Source of the DNA: Phorcus lineatus
Taxonomy: Eukaryota > Mollusca > Gastropoda > Trochida > Trochidae
Reading direction: 5' to 3'
Assembly (NCBI GenBank): GCA_921293015.1
Contig: OV121091.1
Span: 32,968,839-33,032,838, forward strand
DNA length: 64,000 bases
A program made the position numbers and the translations under genes. Below, piece by piece: positions 35,701 to 47,524 of this stretch; the stretch's first letter is position 1; every line of letters starts with the position of its first letter. The notes beneath the pieces were generated by a model that did no database searches, was not told the origin of the DNA, and saw only the letters and a list, made by a program, of their open reading frames with translations.

Positions 35701-38700
35701 TGCTTTTGATGAATATCATCATAATTGGTGTCTTTACACTTTTGAAAGCAAAATAATGTATAATATGAAAACCATGGAGTGTTTAAACATGTACAAATTT
35801 AAAGCCTTTTTTATTTCATTGAAAAATATTTAATATTTTTTTTTAAAATGGCATCTGTTGTGAATATGCAAGTTAAGTGAAAAGATTTTGATTGCCGCGG
35901 TACACATTCTACTTAGACACATACTTCATGAGACATACTCTGTGTGACTCTAATGTATTAATAGTAACTAATTTTTCCCAGCCATCAATTTCACTTCCCA
36001 TAGTTTATCTGTATTAAAGCCATAAATTACAGGTAAATTGCCATTTCCAAGCAATTCCTTGAACCTAATAAAACCGTTTTAGAAATGTATAATTCTAAAA
36101 AAATATCTTGTATACAATAGAAGGTCAAAAGTGATATTGTTGCTTTGATGTAAAGCTGCTTGTAATAAATGAACTTTCTGTCCTGAACTTCACTTAAACA
36201 ATATGCAATACTTTCAAGCTGTTGACATTTCATATTTTATTTTGACAATAAGCATTGTAACTTATACCTAATGATGTCATAAACTGACTTCATGTCAACA
36301 TGTATGTGTGATTTCAGGTCATGGACAATCTGCTGATTCAAGTGAATGGTCGAAAACGTGTAGTTCTGTTTAGTCCTAAAGAAGTGGAAAATTTGTACCT
36401 TAATGGTAAATATCTGCCTTCTCCTGAAATGTGGATAATTTCAATTAAAAAAACTATTTTGAATGAAACACAACAAATTATTTGTGGGGTATTATAGAAG
36501 TTTGTATTAAGAAGCACTATTTAGTAGCACTGGTTTGTCTTCAACTCAAGAATGAGCCTTATTGTCATCCAGACATAGTGGTGCTAAGATCTTGATTAGA
36601 TTGCAGAAAGGTTGGATTCTGTATATTCTCAAACATTTATTTTTTCTTTTAATCAGCCTATTAAGTGCCTCAAACCTTAACAAGCAAACACCACTCCAAA
36701 ACAGTTGGTGTTCTCTCCCTTTGATTTCACCTCAAAAGTGTGACCATGACAGTAAATTGTAATGCATTTACACTAGCCTGCTGCGTGTATCCATTATCTT
36801 ATATGGAATGCTGTTCATCAACAAACACTGCTGTGTTATCCATATGCTTGTACCTCAAACCAAATTACATCATTCTTAATAAGCAACCAATCAAAAGCAA
36901 CATCCATGCCCTTCTTAAATATTTTTTCCTTAGCACAGTTCTTGCTGATAAGTTCAACTGCAGCATAAACTTTCCTTCATAAACATTGGTAAAATATTTG
37001 AAACATGGTTGACATTATCTTAGTCAATCACTGAAAATGTGTTTTTCAACTTCCCTTGCAAGGCATAAGTTGCATATGTCTACATTACTGGCTGATGTAG
37101 GCCTTGTGGCAAAGCATGAAATTTAGTGGTTTGGGTGTTGCACCCTCACTGATTATTAGTAATAACTTGAAGAAGGCTTTCTGATTGAACCTTCAAGTTC
37201 ACAGAAGTAAGTTGAAGAAGGCTTTCTGATTGAACCTTCAAGTTCAGAGAAGTAAGTAGAAGAAGGCTTTCTGATTGAACCTTCAAGTTGAGAGAAGTAA
37301 GTTGAAGAAGGCTTTCTGATTGAACCTTCAAGTTGAGAGAAGTAAGTTGAAGCAGGCTTTCTGATTGAACCTTCAAGTTGAGAGAAGTAAGTTGAAGCAG
37401 GCTTTCTGATTGAACCTTCAAGTTGAGAGAAGTAAGTTGAAGAAGGCTTTCTGATTGAACCTTCAAGTTGAGAGAAGTAAGTTGAAGAAGGCTTTCTGAT
37501 TGAACCTTCAAGTTGAGAGAAGTAAGTTGAAGAAGGCTTTCTGATTGAACCTTCAAGTTGAGAGAAGTAAGTGTAAGAACTGCAGCAAGGCTGAGATTAG
37601 CAAGTGATTGAGACTGGTAGAGGTTATATCTTATGGGGAATGGGTTTGCATGAAAACCCATTTATGAATTGTTTCTGCAGGAGATAAGTCAGAAGTGACT
37701 GACATTGACAACCCAGACCAGCAGAAGTACCCTAGATTTGTGCAAGCTGTTCGCCATGAAGGGCTACTGGAGCCTGGTGACATTCTCTTCATCCCAGGCA
37801 AGTACTAGTTTTTAAAATTTGACTGTTTGACTCTGACATTCTTTATGTTTCTAACTCTCAATCAATAAGTTTAGAATAAGTCATTTAAATGCTTTATATT
37901 CCCTCCTTAAATCATGAAATAATGAATGCATTATTCTATTCAGAATAAACTATTGAATAAATGCTTGATATTTATGTTGAATATTGCCAATTAGATGCCT
38001 TACTGATACCCTTAATCAAACGTTTACAATAAAGAACAATTAAAGGCAAAATGCCTATATTTGATCTAAACGTTGAGAACATACAATCAATCAAATATAT
38101 CATTCTTTACCCACTATCTTGAAATTCAGGATAAAGAGTCAATACAAGGCATTAATCTTTATCCTCAAGAAAGAAGTTTAGAATGAAAAGTCAATTCAAG
38201 GCATTATTCTTTTTCCTCAAGTAATCAGTTTAGAATAAAGAGTCAATACAAGGCATTATTCTTTATTCTCAAAGAATCAGTTCAGAATGAAGTGTCAATT
38301 CAAGGCATTATTCTTTGTCCTCAAGTAATCAGTTTAGAATAAAGAGTCAATACAAGGCATTATTCTTTATTCTCAGAGAATCAGTTCAGAATGAAGTGTC
38401 AATTCAAGGCATTATTCTTTTTCCTCAAGTAATCAGTTTAGAATAAAGAGTCAATACAAGGCATTATTCTTTATTCTCAAAGAATCAGTTCAGAATGAAG
38501 TGTCAATTCAAGGCATTATTCTTTGTCCTCAAGCAATCAGTTTAGAATAAAGAGTCAATACAAGACGTTATTCTTTATCTTCAAGCAATCAGTTTAGAAT
38601 GAAGAATCAATTCAAGGCATTATTCTTTATCCTCAAGTAATCAGTTCAGAATGAAGTGTCAGTTAAGTGAATCTACTTATTGCAAAGATTTAGAATAAAC

Positions 38701-40435
38701 AATCAATGAAATGGATCACTCTGTACCATAAATCCATTAGTTAAGAATAAATTACCAAATACAAGCTCTTTATTTATCCCTAAATCGTAATTTTAAAATC
38801 AGTCAAACAACAACTTAAATTGCATTCTTCCCCCACTGCCCATCAGTTTGTAATAAGACACATTGTTCTTTCCCCTAAGAACATGACCTTTGTATAAAGA
38901 GGGACATAGATTCATTATTCTTTACCCACAATCAATTCGATATAGATTAAAGATGAGGCAATATTCAGTTAAAGTAAGGATATGAACCCATAGGATTTTC
39001 ACAAAGGCAATAGGCCAAATGTCCAATGATACTTCTAAATTATGTCAATTGGTCATAGTTTATCTATTTTATGAAGCACCATCTGTTTATGATTACTTTA
39101 ATTTGACTGATAATGCTAAAAGGAGAATGTATACCGAATCATTCGTAAAATATCCCACAATTCAGGGGTACCCTCCACCTCTAATTTCAGGGTTGGCATG
39201 TGGGAGAATAAAGTATACAGGTTTAAGATGACATGTTGCTTAAACGTTTGCAGAGTAGAAATTAAAATTTTAGTTTTTTTACAAAAATGATAGTGATAAC
39301 ACTTTGACATTGACCAAAACCAATAACCTTATCATTGAGAAAATTATGGAAGAGGGATATTTAAGATTTGACTTCAACATTTATTAAGTTCATGGAGGTA
39401 TAAACTTAAAAACCGATGTGCAAACTCGACGTTAATCCGCGTAGCTATTTTTAGAAAAACGTAACTTGTTTACAAATATGGGCGTGGCTTAAAATGATGT
39501 GACGTCATGAAATTAAGTTTATGGAGGTATGAACTGAACTTCTATTACCGTTTTCAGCGAATCAAATTGACGCAAAGCAATTGCTATTTATTTATTCCAC
39601 AATAATTTCCTGCCACGCAAATATGTTGATCATTCATTATGAACATTACCTGAATCATTCCCTTGTCCTTTGAGACAGAAGGCTATTACAAAAAATGTGT
39701 TCCCAAGGAAAAATAAAATGTAGTAGCCAAAAGTTAATTACCGTATTCGACGTGATAAGCGCCCGGGGCGCTTAAAAAATTGGTAAAAGGGGGCGCTAAT
39801 TAAAACGATAAAAATTGTCCTCAAGTTTAGTCTTGAAAGTGTTTTCTTACGATACACATGTCTTTGAAATATGGTTTTATAAGTTTTATCATTTTGATGG
39901 TGGCTGGGGGTCTTGAAATACCCTGTATTCTTCACTTTAGTAGAAGTAAAAGACTTATTGCAAGACTGAAAAACCTTCCTCAATGAATCAGCATGCAAGG
40001 TAAGCAATGTTGATAGGTGGGCGCTAAATCAGGATGCATATTGTTCACTCAAAAACGTGGTGGGTGGGCGCTTATAGGGGAGTGGGCGGTTATTAAGTCG
40101 AATACGGTACTTCAGAATTAAGAGTTAATTAAATGCATTAGTCTCTTTATTTCTTCTTCTTTTCCTCAGCTCTTTGGTTTCACAATGTCATATCCCTAGA
40201 GTTTGGGGTGGCTGTGAATGTGTTCTGGCGACACCTGACACCTGACCTGTACGACACAAAGGACACCTATGGCAATAAGGACCCCCATCCAGCCACAAGA
40301 GCAACACAAATCCTCGATCGAGCCCTAAAGACACTTGAAGAGTTGCCTGAAGAGTATAGAGACTTCTATGCCAGGAGACTGGTTGCTAGGATACAGTCAA
40401 AGTCTTATTCCAAGTGTGAGGATTCTGTAACTTGA
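32757..40435 (+). CDS. TYW5: tRNA wybutosine-synthesizing protein 5 (JmjC hydroxylase)
   Basis: TYW5 is a JmjC-family Fe(II)/2-oxoglutarate hydroxylase that converts the wybutosine side chain at position 37 of tRNA-Phe to hydroxywybutosine. Seven exons join in phase: 32757-32870, 33525-33679, 34090-34159, 34732-34914, 36318-36405, 37681-37797 and 40170-40435, giving 330 residues against 315 in human. The first Fe ligands sit in WTHYD (H172, D174) and the distal ligand in ALWFHN (H247); the spacing equals the human H160/D162/H235. Other family blocks are [29 protein letters not shown] and DTYGNKDP. A second in-frame ATG at 32769 has a stronger context and may be the true start. Intron 6 begins with GC rather than GT (CCAG|GCAAGT). 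Its closest neighbour is MAIP1, divergent. Confidence 0.97.
34610..34680 (-). repeat. tRNA-derived SINE head in TYW5 intron 3
   Basis: Read on the minus strand this 71-nt segment has a seven-pair acceptor-like stem (ATCTCTT with AAGAGGT), an A-box (TTAGCTGAATCAGTAGAG) and a B-box-like T arm (GGGTTTGGATCCC). The anticodon arm does not fold into five pairs with a seven-base loop, so a functional tRNA is unlikely. It lies antisense, 51 bp upstream of TYW5 exon 4. Confidence 0.65.
37160..37572. repeat. 45-bp minisatellite in TYW5 intron 5, nine units
   Basis: Nine highly similar units, built from TTGAAGAAGGCTTTCTGATT, GAACCTTCAA and GTTGAGAGAAGTAAG. The unit is a multiple of three, so a 171-codon minus-strand frame (37146-37661) stays open with a 15-residue repeat ([15 protein letters not shown]). 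It lies 108 bp upstream of TYW5 exon 6. Confidence 0.95.
37850..38960. repeat. 52-bp tandem array with alternating A/B units in TYW5 intron 6
   Basis: The core (about 38137-38660) contains ten 52-bp units. They alternate between a type with CAATACAAGG and TTATTCTCAAAG-ATCAGTTC and a type with CAATTCAAGG and CCTCAAGTAATCAG, so the recent expansion unit was the 104-bp dimer. Looser relatives extend to about 37850 and 38960. Confidence 0.9.
39741..40107. mobile_element. 367-bp TA-flanked MITE in TYW5 intron 6
   Basis: The inverted termini, CCGTATTCGACGTGATAAGC and, reverse-complemented from the right end, CCGTATTCGACTTAATAACC, are bordered by TA on both sides (39739-39740 and 40108-40109). A TA target duplication and a short length fit a Tc1/mariner-type MITE. 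The right end is 62 bp upstream of TYW5 exon 7. The arms carry GCGCCC and CGCTTA motifs. An 89-codon minus-strand frame inside it has no recognised domain. Confidence 0.8.
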
Positions 40436-40437
40436 TT

Positions 40438-40443
40438 AATAAA
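40438..40443 (+). terminator. TYW5 polyadenylation signal candidate
   Basis: AATAAA begins three bases after the TYW5 stop codon (40433-40435). A second AATAAA lies near 40706. If the first is used, the 3' untranslated region would be very short. Confidence 0.45.
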
Positions 40444-40449
40444 ATCAAA

Positions 40450-42263
40450 AGTCAACTCTTGATCTTTCATTAATTCTAGAATTCAACAGTACAAGTAAGA
40501 GTAATACAACATACTGTCGCACTTTCCCTAACAACCGCCCTCTACCGGCAACCCTAACTTCTCCCCATCCCAAATTTGTGTAGTGTAACTAGGCCTATGA
40601 TAGCGTTTAATACTAGAATCTGTGCATTAGTGAAACTATTCATTTACAGTACATGGTAGTCTAACATTTAGAATTTGATCTAAAACATACACATTTTGAA
40701 CTTTAAATAAAATGAAAAGGAGACTGAATTCACTTTATAGACTTGCTTTGGTTTTCATCTTATTTTAGGATCAAACCGACAGTACATGGATACAATATAC
40801 TTAAAAAAAAGTATATCTTAAATATTTTTAGTCCTAAATATGCCAGTAACATCTGTTTAAAACTATACAGTGGGAAACGGTTGTTGATCATCTGATTTTA
40901 AAGTACAGTTGAACACCCGTCTTCTTGTCTTAACAATACATTGCAATAAATGGCAATAATTTCCTCAATAAGAATGTCACCATCAACCCAGTTTTCAATA
41001 TCTAAAAATAATTGATAATGATAAAATATCATATATATTACAAATTCTTCCCCTTCTTCTACAACTACTTACAAAATGGACAGATACGTTCTGTTACATC
41101 TTAATTTACATATCTATATACCTTCATTATACTTTACATTAGCTTACCGAATTTTCTGTCAACAATTCATGATACAAATAATAATTCATATTTTTGAGGA
41201 GTTGATACTTGGATTCTCTAAAGCGATAGCTGTTGTCTAATACGTTCATGATTTAAAAGTAAACATTGATTGCAACTGATTTGAATTCCTTGTGTTATGT
41301 AAGTTGAATTCAGCAAAAGCCTAAAAAACATTTAATCAAGAGGGTTTTTAAGATTTGAAATAATTCAGAAAAACACGAGCAGTAAAGCAAACCATCGATG
41401 AAGAACACAAGTATTTGTTTTTAAAAAAATAAAATCTTTTTTTTTTCGTAATTCGCCGCCTTGATCTAAAACAGAACATAGTTAATGCATTTTGTGCCGG
41501 TTACAGGAGGAGGGTGTTAAAGTGAAAAGTAAAAAGATACATTTGTCTCATTCAACTTCATTCAATCATCTTCATCAAATAAGGAAGTGTGAAATTTTCA
41601 TGTGAATTTGTTATTGTCGCAATCAAACTTCTCTTCAACACATGTCTTTTTACTTACTTCAAGTGGATCAAGTGGAACAGTCCGTTATCAAACATAAGTT
41701 GGAGGAACCCGATACACAAACCACTCATGCGTGGATTTGCTTTGATAGCAGTGTAGGCAAACTGGGCTGTAGGCACATTGGGAAAATACCATTTGATGGG
41801 TGATCAACTTTGAGATTTGTACTTTTATCAAGCAAATACCAAAAAACACTCATCATTCATAAAATCATTTCTTCTCTTTACCTTTAGGATGCCTTTTGAA
41901 GTGTTCAAAGCATTGCAAGTGGAGCATAACTTTTATAAAGCACATACAAAAAAACATTGATTATTGTAGCTGAGAAATACATATTAACTTTTTCTCATAG
42001 AAACCAAAAACAGGAAATGGAAAATACCAGAAAATACTGAATCCTGATTGGATGCAATCATAGTAATTGTTACAACGTTGGCAACGTTTTTAAAAAAAAT
42101 TAGCTTATAGAAGTTAACTTTGGTGTTTCACAGAAATACGGTATCTTCTGTGTTGAACCGATACCAAGAAACTGACTGCACTGGAGATCGCTAACGTCAA
42201 CGAAGTCCACGCTTTACGCCACGTTGTTAGGACTTGCACACAACTACACATTTCAGGATTATA
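40450..42263. other. Intergenic DNA downstream of TYW5
   Basis: AT-rich with no supported gene or repeat. Part is probably the TYW5 3' untranslated region. Confidence 0.5.
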
Positions 42264-42274
42264 AGTTCAATATC

Positions 42275-43519
42275 AGACAGAAGACAGACAGACAGAAGAT
42301 TTATTCGTATGAATGGCCATGAGGCCAACAGTACAATGACATTCATAATTTGATATAATCCGGAGCGCCTTGGCATGTGTTATACATTTACATTACGTGA
42401 AGGTAATACTTTTGAACAGTACACAGCTAAACGTAATATAACATTAGCTGATTTGGAATTCATTAGAGTAATGAATTTATATGGATTAGGATTGGTGTAA
42501 TAATAACATGGTATATATCTTATTCGTACATCATTATGCAATGGACATTCAAGTAGTACATGATATTCAGTTTCTAGCTTGTCATGACAATGAGAGCACA
42601 TGGCAATGGTGAGGTCTGTAGATTTTGACCGTCTTAAAAGTTGTATATTAAAACCAGTAATGCCACATCGAAACTTTGTTAGTGCTCTTCGCAAATAAAG
42701 AGAAGGTAACAATCGTAGATAATCTTCCGGCATTACGTTCAGTTTAAAGGTTGAATAAGTGTTCAGATATTTGGAAGTATTCACAGCGGCTGACCACTCT
42801 TGATAATATATATCTTTACATCTTTGTTTGAATATATTCATAAACATTTCTTTATTGCCTACATCCTGATTTAACCAAGCATAAGACAAGCCATACTGGA
42901 ATAAAAACTCTCGTACTGATGAGGTCCAATTAACATCTCCAGAATCATCTAGACGTTTTAACATTAGATAGCATCGTTTTGAGTTACGGCAATCAGGTTG
43001 TCTAAGCAACCGTATCCAATACGATATTACTCTTGCTTTGTAATTAATATGTAGTGGGTATCGTCCACATTCAGCCAGGATAGCTTTTGTGGGTGAGCGG
43101 TAGCCAACGCCTAAAACAAATTTACAAAAGTTTGAATGGACCTTTTCTATGTTGTGGCGATACACGGTCCCCCACAATTCTGCACCGTACATCAGGATAG
43201 GTTGAATTTTTCCGTCAAATATTTTAAAAGCTACATCTGGAAGTATTGATTTATAAGTACAGATAAATTTCTTTATTGGATACAGAGCCTTCTCGGCTTG
43301 TTTGGATAATATATCACAAGCTTTGGAAAACATATTTCGACATGACAGAGTTAACCCCAAGTACTTGTAATAGTTGACAGTTTCAAGTTTACGGTTTCCA
43401 ATATACCATTTTTCATGTTTTGATAGTTTCCCGCCCTTTTTGAACACAACGACCTTAGTCTTGTCAGTATTAATAGAAAGTCCCCATTTCGTACAATACT
43501 TTTCGAGAACATCAATTTC
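42275..43519 (-). mobile_element. 5'-truncated LINE (non-LTR retrotransposon)
   Basis: A single insertion read on the minus strand, bounded by an 11-bp perfect target duplication AGTTCAATATC (42264-42274 and 43520-43530). It begins inside the reverse-transcriptase frame, which stays open from 43519 to the stop at 42380. Visible landmarks are the WGLSINTDKTKV thumb-proximal block, YKYLGLTL, ILMYGAELWG and a C-terminal CCHC motif (CSHC, then H and C within ETEYHVLLEC). A short 3' untranslated region ends in a (CTGT)n tail. The frame is undamaged, so the copy is fairly young, but it lacks the catalytic FADD-box region and cannot move by itself. Clade not assigned. Confidence 0.93.
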
Positions 43520-43530
43520 AGTTCAATATC

Positions 43531-43980
43531 TGTCAGGTATCGTCTGCGAGATTGGAACGTTAGACAAACGTTAGGGATTTGGGAGGCATCTCCGTCGTAC
43601 GTGGTTATCTAACGACATCCGGTACAGACATGAAGTTTTACTGCCTCATGTGTTAACCTTTTTTTGTCATGGGTTTCAGATGGAATACACAATATGCATG
43701 ACAATGCAATGCCGTATGTTGCACGTGTTGTAAAGGACGTTTTTGTGCAGCGTAAATCAGAACTCTCTCATGATCGACCGTTTCTCCAGATCTGAAGCCT
43801 ATTGAGCATGTTTAGGATGAGATGGAGAGGAGTTTAAGAAGACGTCAACGTCAGCATGTGACCTTGAGCGATCTGAGGCAAACCTTTGTTGACATTTGGA
43901 ATAAGATTTGTCAACATGAATGTATGAACGTATCCTCGCCAAACGACGTCATTAGTTACTGTTGACTTTTCCTGAGAATT
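43531..43980 (+). pseudogene. Tc1/mariner transposase relic
   Basis: Conceptual translation shows scattered pieces of a Tc1-like transposase in different frames: a GGIS-VVRG block, then HDNAMPYVARVV (containing the second catalytic aspartate), then a damaged SPDLxPIEH-type region and an EM-R-RRRQRQHVTL-DLRQTF block. Several stops and frameshifts separate them, so it is long dead. The LINE at 42275-43519 inserted immediately at its left edge. Confidence 0.8.
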
Positions 43981-46967
43981 TGTTTTTGTTGCATGAACGA
44001 TTTGACACTGAACTCGGTCGAAACACTATAGATTAATACATGAAACCATTTGCTTTGTATACTCACATAAACATGACATACATTGCTCAGTTACTTTTTC
44101 TCATAGTATATTTTAAGAGATAAATTAACATCAGTCTTGACAGAAATCAGTTGGAATATTTGAGTGGACCAAAATACACGGTATCCAAGTTGCAACCATC
44201 TCATCCCTCGGCGATTTTGAACAGAGAAATATCAGTTGCCCACAGGCTGCGTGAGAATGTGTTGACTAGCCTTCATATTATTAGGAGAGAAGGTACCTCT
44301 AGGTATGTCATGCACTAAGCAATCAAAGGCCGTCAAGAACACATACAAGAGTGTGTGAATGGTAATTGGGTTTTTTCTAATGATGATAGCCTGTTTGATT
44401 AGTTGGCTAATGAGTGATTATCTTAATGAATGTCAATATCCCTAACCTCTCATTCAGTAACTGTAATTATGAACTTGGTCTGTGCGAGCTTAGACGAATT
44501 AACACAAATACCTTCATTAATTAATCATCAACGCGACTTATTTCATCCAAAATATGCTAATTTTCTAGGCTTGTATTAGTCAGAAATGGAATGTAATCCC
44601 AATCCGTTGGAGTCGTGCGTGATGTCTCAAAATAAGTTTGCCTATCTTTCTTCAAGATGTCAGAAACGCTTAATTTAATGTAAAATTAGCAATATCTTTA
44701 CCAACAATGCATTCTGTAGCATTTTTGACGTCGGAAACATAACAATAAATATGGGAAATCTATTTGTACATTCACTAATTCCAGAAGAACACTTTCATTT
44801 GTTATTACTGTGTTGTTGCAAGACTTCCTATGGTCAATCAAAGATGAAACTATCATGACATGCATTTTGACGGAGGTTTTATAGTGTCGTTTTAGTCGAA
44901 GAACAGTATTATGTGATGAAGGCCTAGGCCTATACTCAGACACGGAGTGACTTTCACAATCCATCAAAATCCTGCTTTTCTTATGAAATACTGTGATTTG
45001 AATTGTCGTCCAATAGATGATAAGGAGTTCAGTTGGTAAAGGCCGTTCTTTCCCCTCAGATGCCATCCATGTCATTTCTCTGGACTTGAGTTACTTCTAT
45101 TTCTAGAGAATAATGGAATTGAAGGGATGAGCTAGGATAGGAATACCTCTGGAGTCTTGAATCATCAAAGCAAATAAAACATTTGAAAAATGCATTACGT
45201 ACATTAAGAATTCTTCCAGTTTAGGTTTCTAAAATAATTATATTTCTCAAACTATATCCTTTTCGCACAGTCATTAAAATCAACAGTAGAGTTAGTTAAT
45301 TGAAATTGGCTTACTTGTTATTAAAAAGTGAAATTTATCTTTTTAATTTTTGTGAAAAAATAAGGTTAAAAGATAATCTCGCCTTGTAAAGACTGGACTT
45401 TCGACCGCGTTGACTATAGCATAGTCAGTGAAAATATTCCTCCAGAGTTGTTTATGAACCACATTACTGAATACGCTTTAGGTTGTACACCATATAACAG
45501 GACTGTCCTTGTTATTATTAAAACTTCCGATATGTCAGTACAATAAGCGGTTCTAAATGTTTATTTACCATGGATTTTCTTAAAATGTGTTTTTATTACA
45601 ATTTTCAAGAATTACATGTTACATGGAGATTTGATCCTGGAAGTAAATTAAGGTGGACCACATTATTACAAACTACACGTTTGGTGACGTACTTCTTCGT
45701 CAAATCGTGAATACCAGACCTTTATAAGTGGTCATTTTCCAAAATGGATCGGGTGGTCTAGTTGTACATGAACGGTGACGCATAACTTTTGTTTGGTAAT
45801 CCATCAGCGGGTCCTCCGGGTTATTAAGCTAAGGTCTGTACATTGTAGAATCAGGTGTAGAATAATGTAGACGATTGAGCGATACGAATGTTACTGAGAC
45901 AATGTAGAGGAATGTCCCCGAAATGCGACCCAACATCGGTATTGGTCACAGGTTATTCATACTATGCATGCGCATATGTTCGTTCGCGCATTGACTTGTA
46001 TAGTTTCTCATAGCCACTTCTCTCCAGGTGTTATGAAATACATTTGTTGTGCCATCGATGTATGCAGCCATGCGTGTCCCAAAGCATACAGTAAAACGTA
46101 CGGTTATGTCATATCATATACAGCGCAATAAAGGGCTAAGAATAACTTTTATGGTTTACAATGTCGGAGTAAGTCTAAAAATGAGTTTGTACTGGCGAAG
46201 GACGTATGTATAGTGTTGGGTCAGGTGTAGAAGATTGAGATATGAGATCATGTATCTCGGACAGTATAATGAATTGGCAATGAAATACGATCCTACAGGC
46301 AAACAAATGTGACTCTCTTGTTTGCAGATCTTACTGTTCACATTTCAGCATGTCCTTAAAGAAAAGTCATTCTGCGGCGTAAGTCATATGTGGGGCGTGT
46401 GTACATCTAAACACCTCCAGCCAGCTGTCCAGCACTCTAGCTCTGGACATGGACACGAACTGACGTAAGCGAGGCTGTCCAGTTCCCACACAGGCAAGTG
46501 TTACATCGCAATGCAGTGTTATCGGTTGTATTGATTGTAAGCATAAAAAGTATGTCACGAAACCTTTGAAAACCTGCTGGTAGAAAAATATTTGATTGAA
46601 GTAGGCCTACACCTGGAGGGCTACACTTCTTCAAATGTTTAATTGAAATCAGGTCGTATAGTGTACTGATCTTGTGATGTCATATGCACAGACATTTTAA
46701 GATATTCCCATTAGGTACTTACCAATATGCAACTACTATGCCAACTACTATAACAATTAAGCGCTCTGTTAAAGATGGCGCCATGGAATCGGCAAATTTG
46801 TCTAAATTAGAGAACTTTCTGTTTTACACATGAATGGGGGCAATGCTTCACTGAATTTCAGAGCAGCACCACATGTTTTACCGTAATGCATAGCAACAGT
46901 AATGTTACTGACTTTCTCCTTACAATAATACCAGCAGCCTCGATATAAGTTAAGCGGCAATACACTC
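43981..46967. other. Intergenic DNA, nothing recognised
   Basis: The longest frame is 125 codons on the minus strand (44698-45075). It has no domain, no splice context and an unremarkable composition. Other frames are shorter and overlap each other. Confidence 0.45.
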
Positions 46968-47302
46968 CAAATCTATGGAAGGGGATGTGTGCCAAAAATG
47001 AAATCATGTAAACTCGTAATTCGCAAGTTGTAACATGTTGTTCTCAACCATGCACTTCTCGAAAAGACAAGTCCAAGTCTGCAAACCTAACATTTCATTC
47101 CTGTAAAACTCAACTTTCTGTTCTCAACTTTACAAAGTTTAAATGTAATTTTAGAAATGTTAAAGTCGAAACTCATTTTTGTATTTCAAATACGAGGGAT
47201 ATACACATTTAGCAATGCTACAAATTACGTTTTACAATTGGTGAATGAAAAATGAAGAGTTGTAAAATCACCCTTTGGAAACAGACTTTTGCATCTGGAG
47301 TT

Positions 47303-47524
47303 TTACATGAGTTGCATGGTTATGATTGCAATGTTCCGAAATACATCTGTACACGATTTCGCATTGACCATATTTGGAAGTTTAACGAAGTCTGCCGATG
47401 ATTTCCGAAGATGATCGGTATTTGACAACAACGAGACCTCCCTGATCCAAGCTCCATGCAACGCTGTGCAAGCTTTCCGGATAGTGTTGAGTTGAGTCCA
47501 CCTCAATGCGCGGAGCTTGGGCAT
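47303..47524 (-). CDS. Left-arm reading frame, unknown protein
   Basis: A 73-codon frame inside the left arm of the long-inverted-arm element, starting MPKLRALRWTQLNT and ending ITMQLM. The right arm encodes the same protein apart from an RW to WR change. It has a basic N-terminus and no recognised domain. Because it lies wholly within the arm, any function would be tied to the element; it may equally be a chance frame or a fragment of a longer lost gene. Confidence 0.3.
   Translation of the reverse strand: MPKLRALRWTQLNTIRKACTALHGAWIREVSLLSNTDHLRKSSADFVKLPNMVNAKSCTDVFRNIAIITMQLM

Noticed and set aside
37146..37661. 171-residue repeat protein on the minus strand
   Set aside because: It is a 45-bp minisatellite inside a TYW5 intron; openness follows from unit length, and there is no independent evidence of a gene.
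44698..45075. 125-codon minus-strand frame
   Set aside because: Composition and motifs are unremarkable; a frame of this length can arise by chance in 64 kb.
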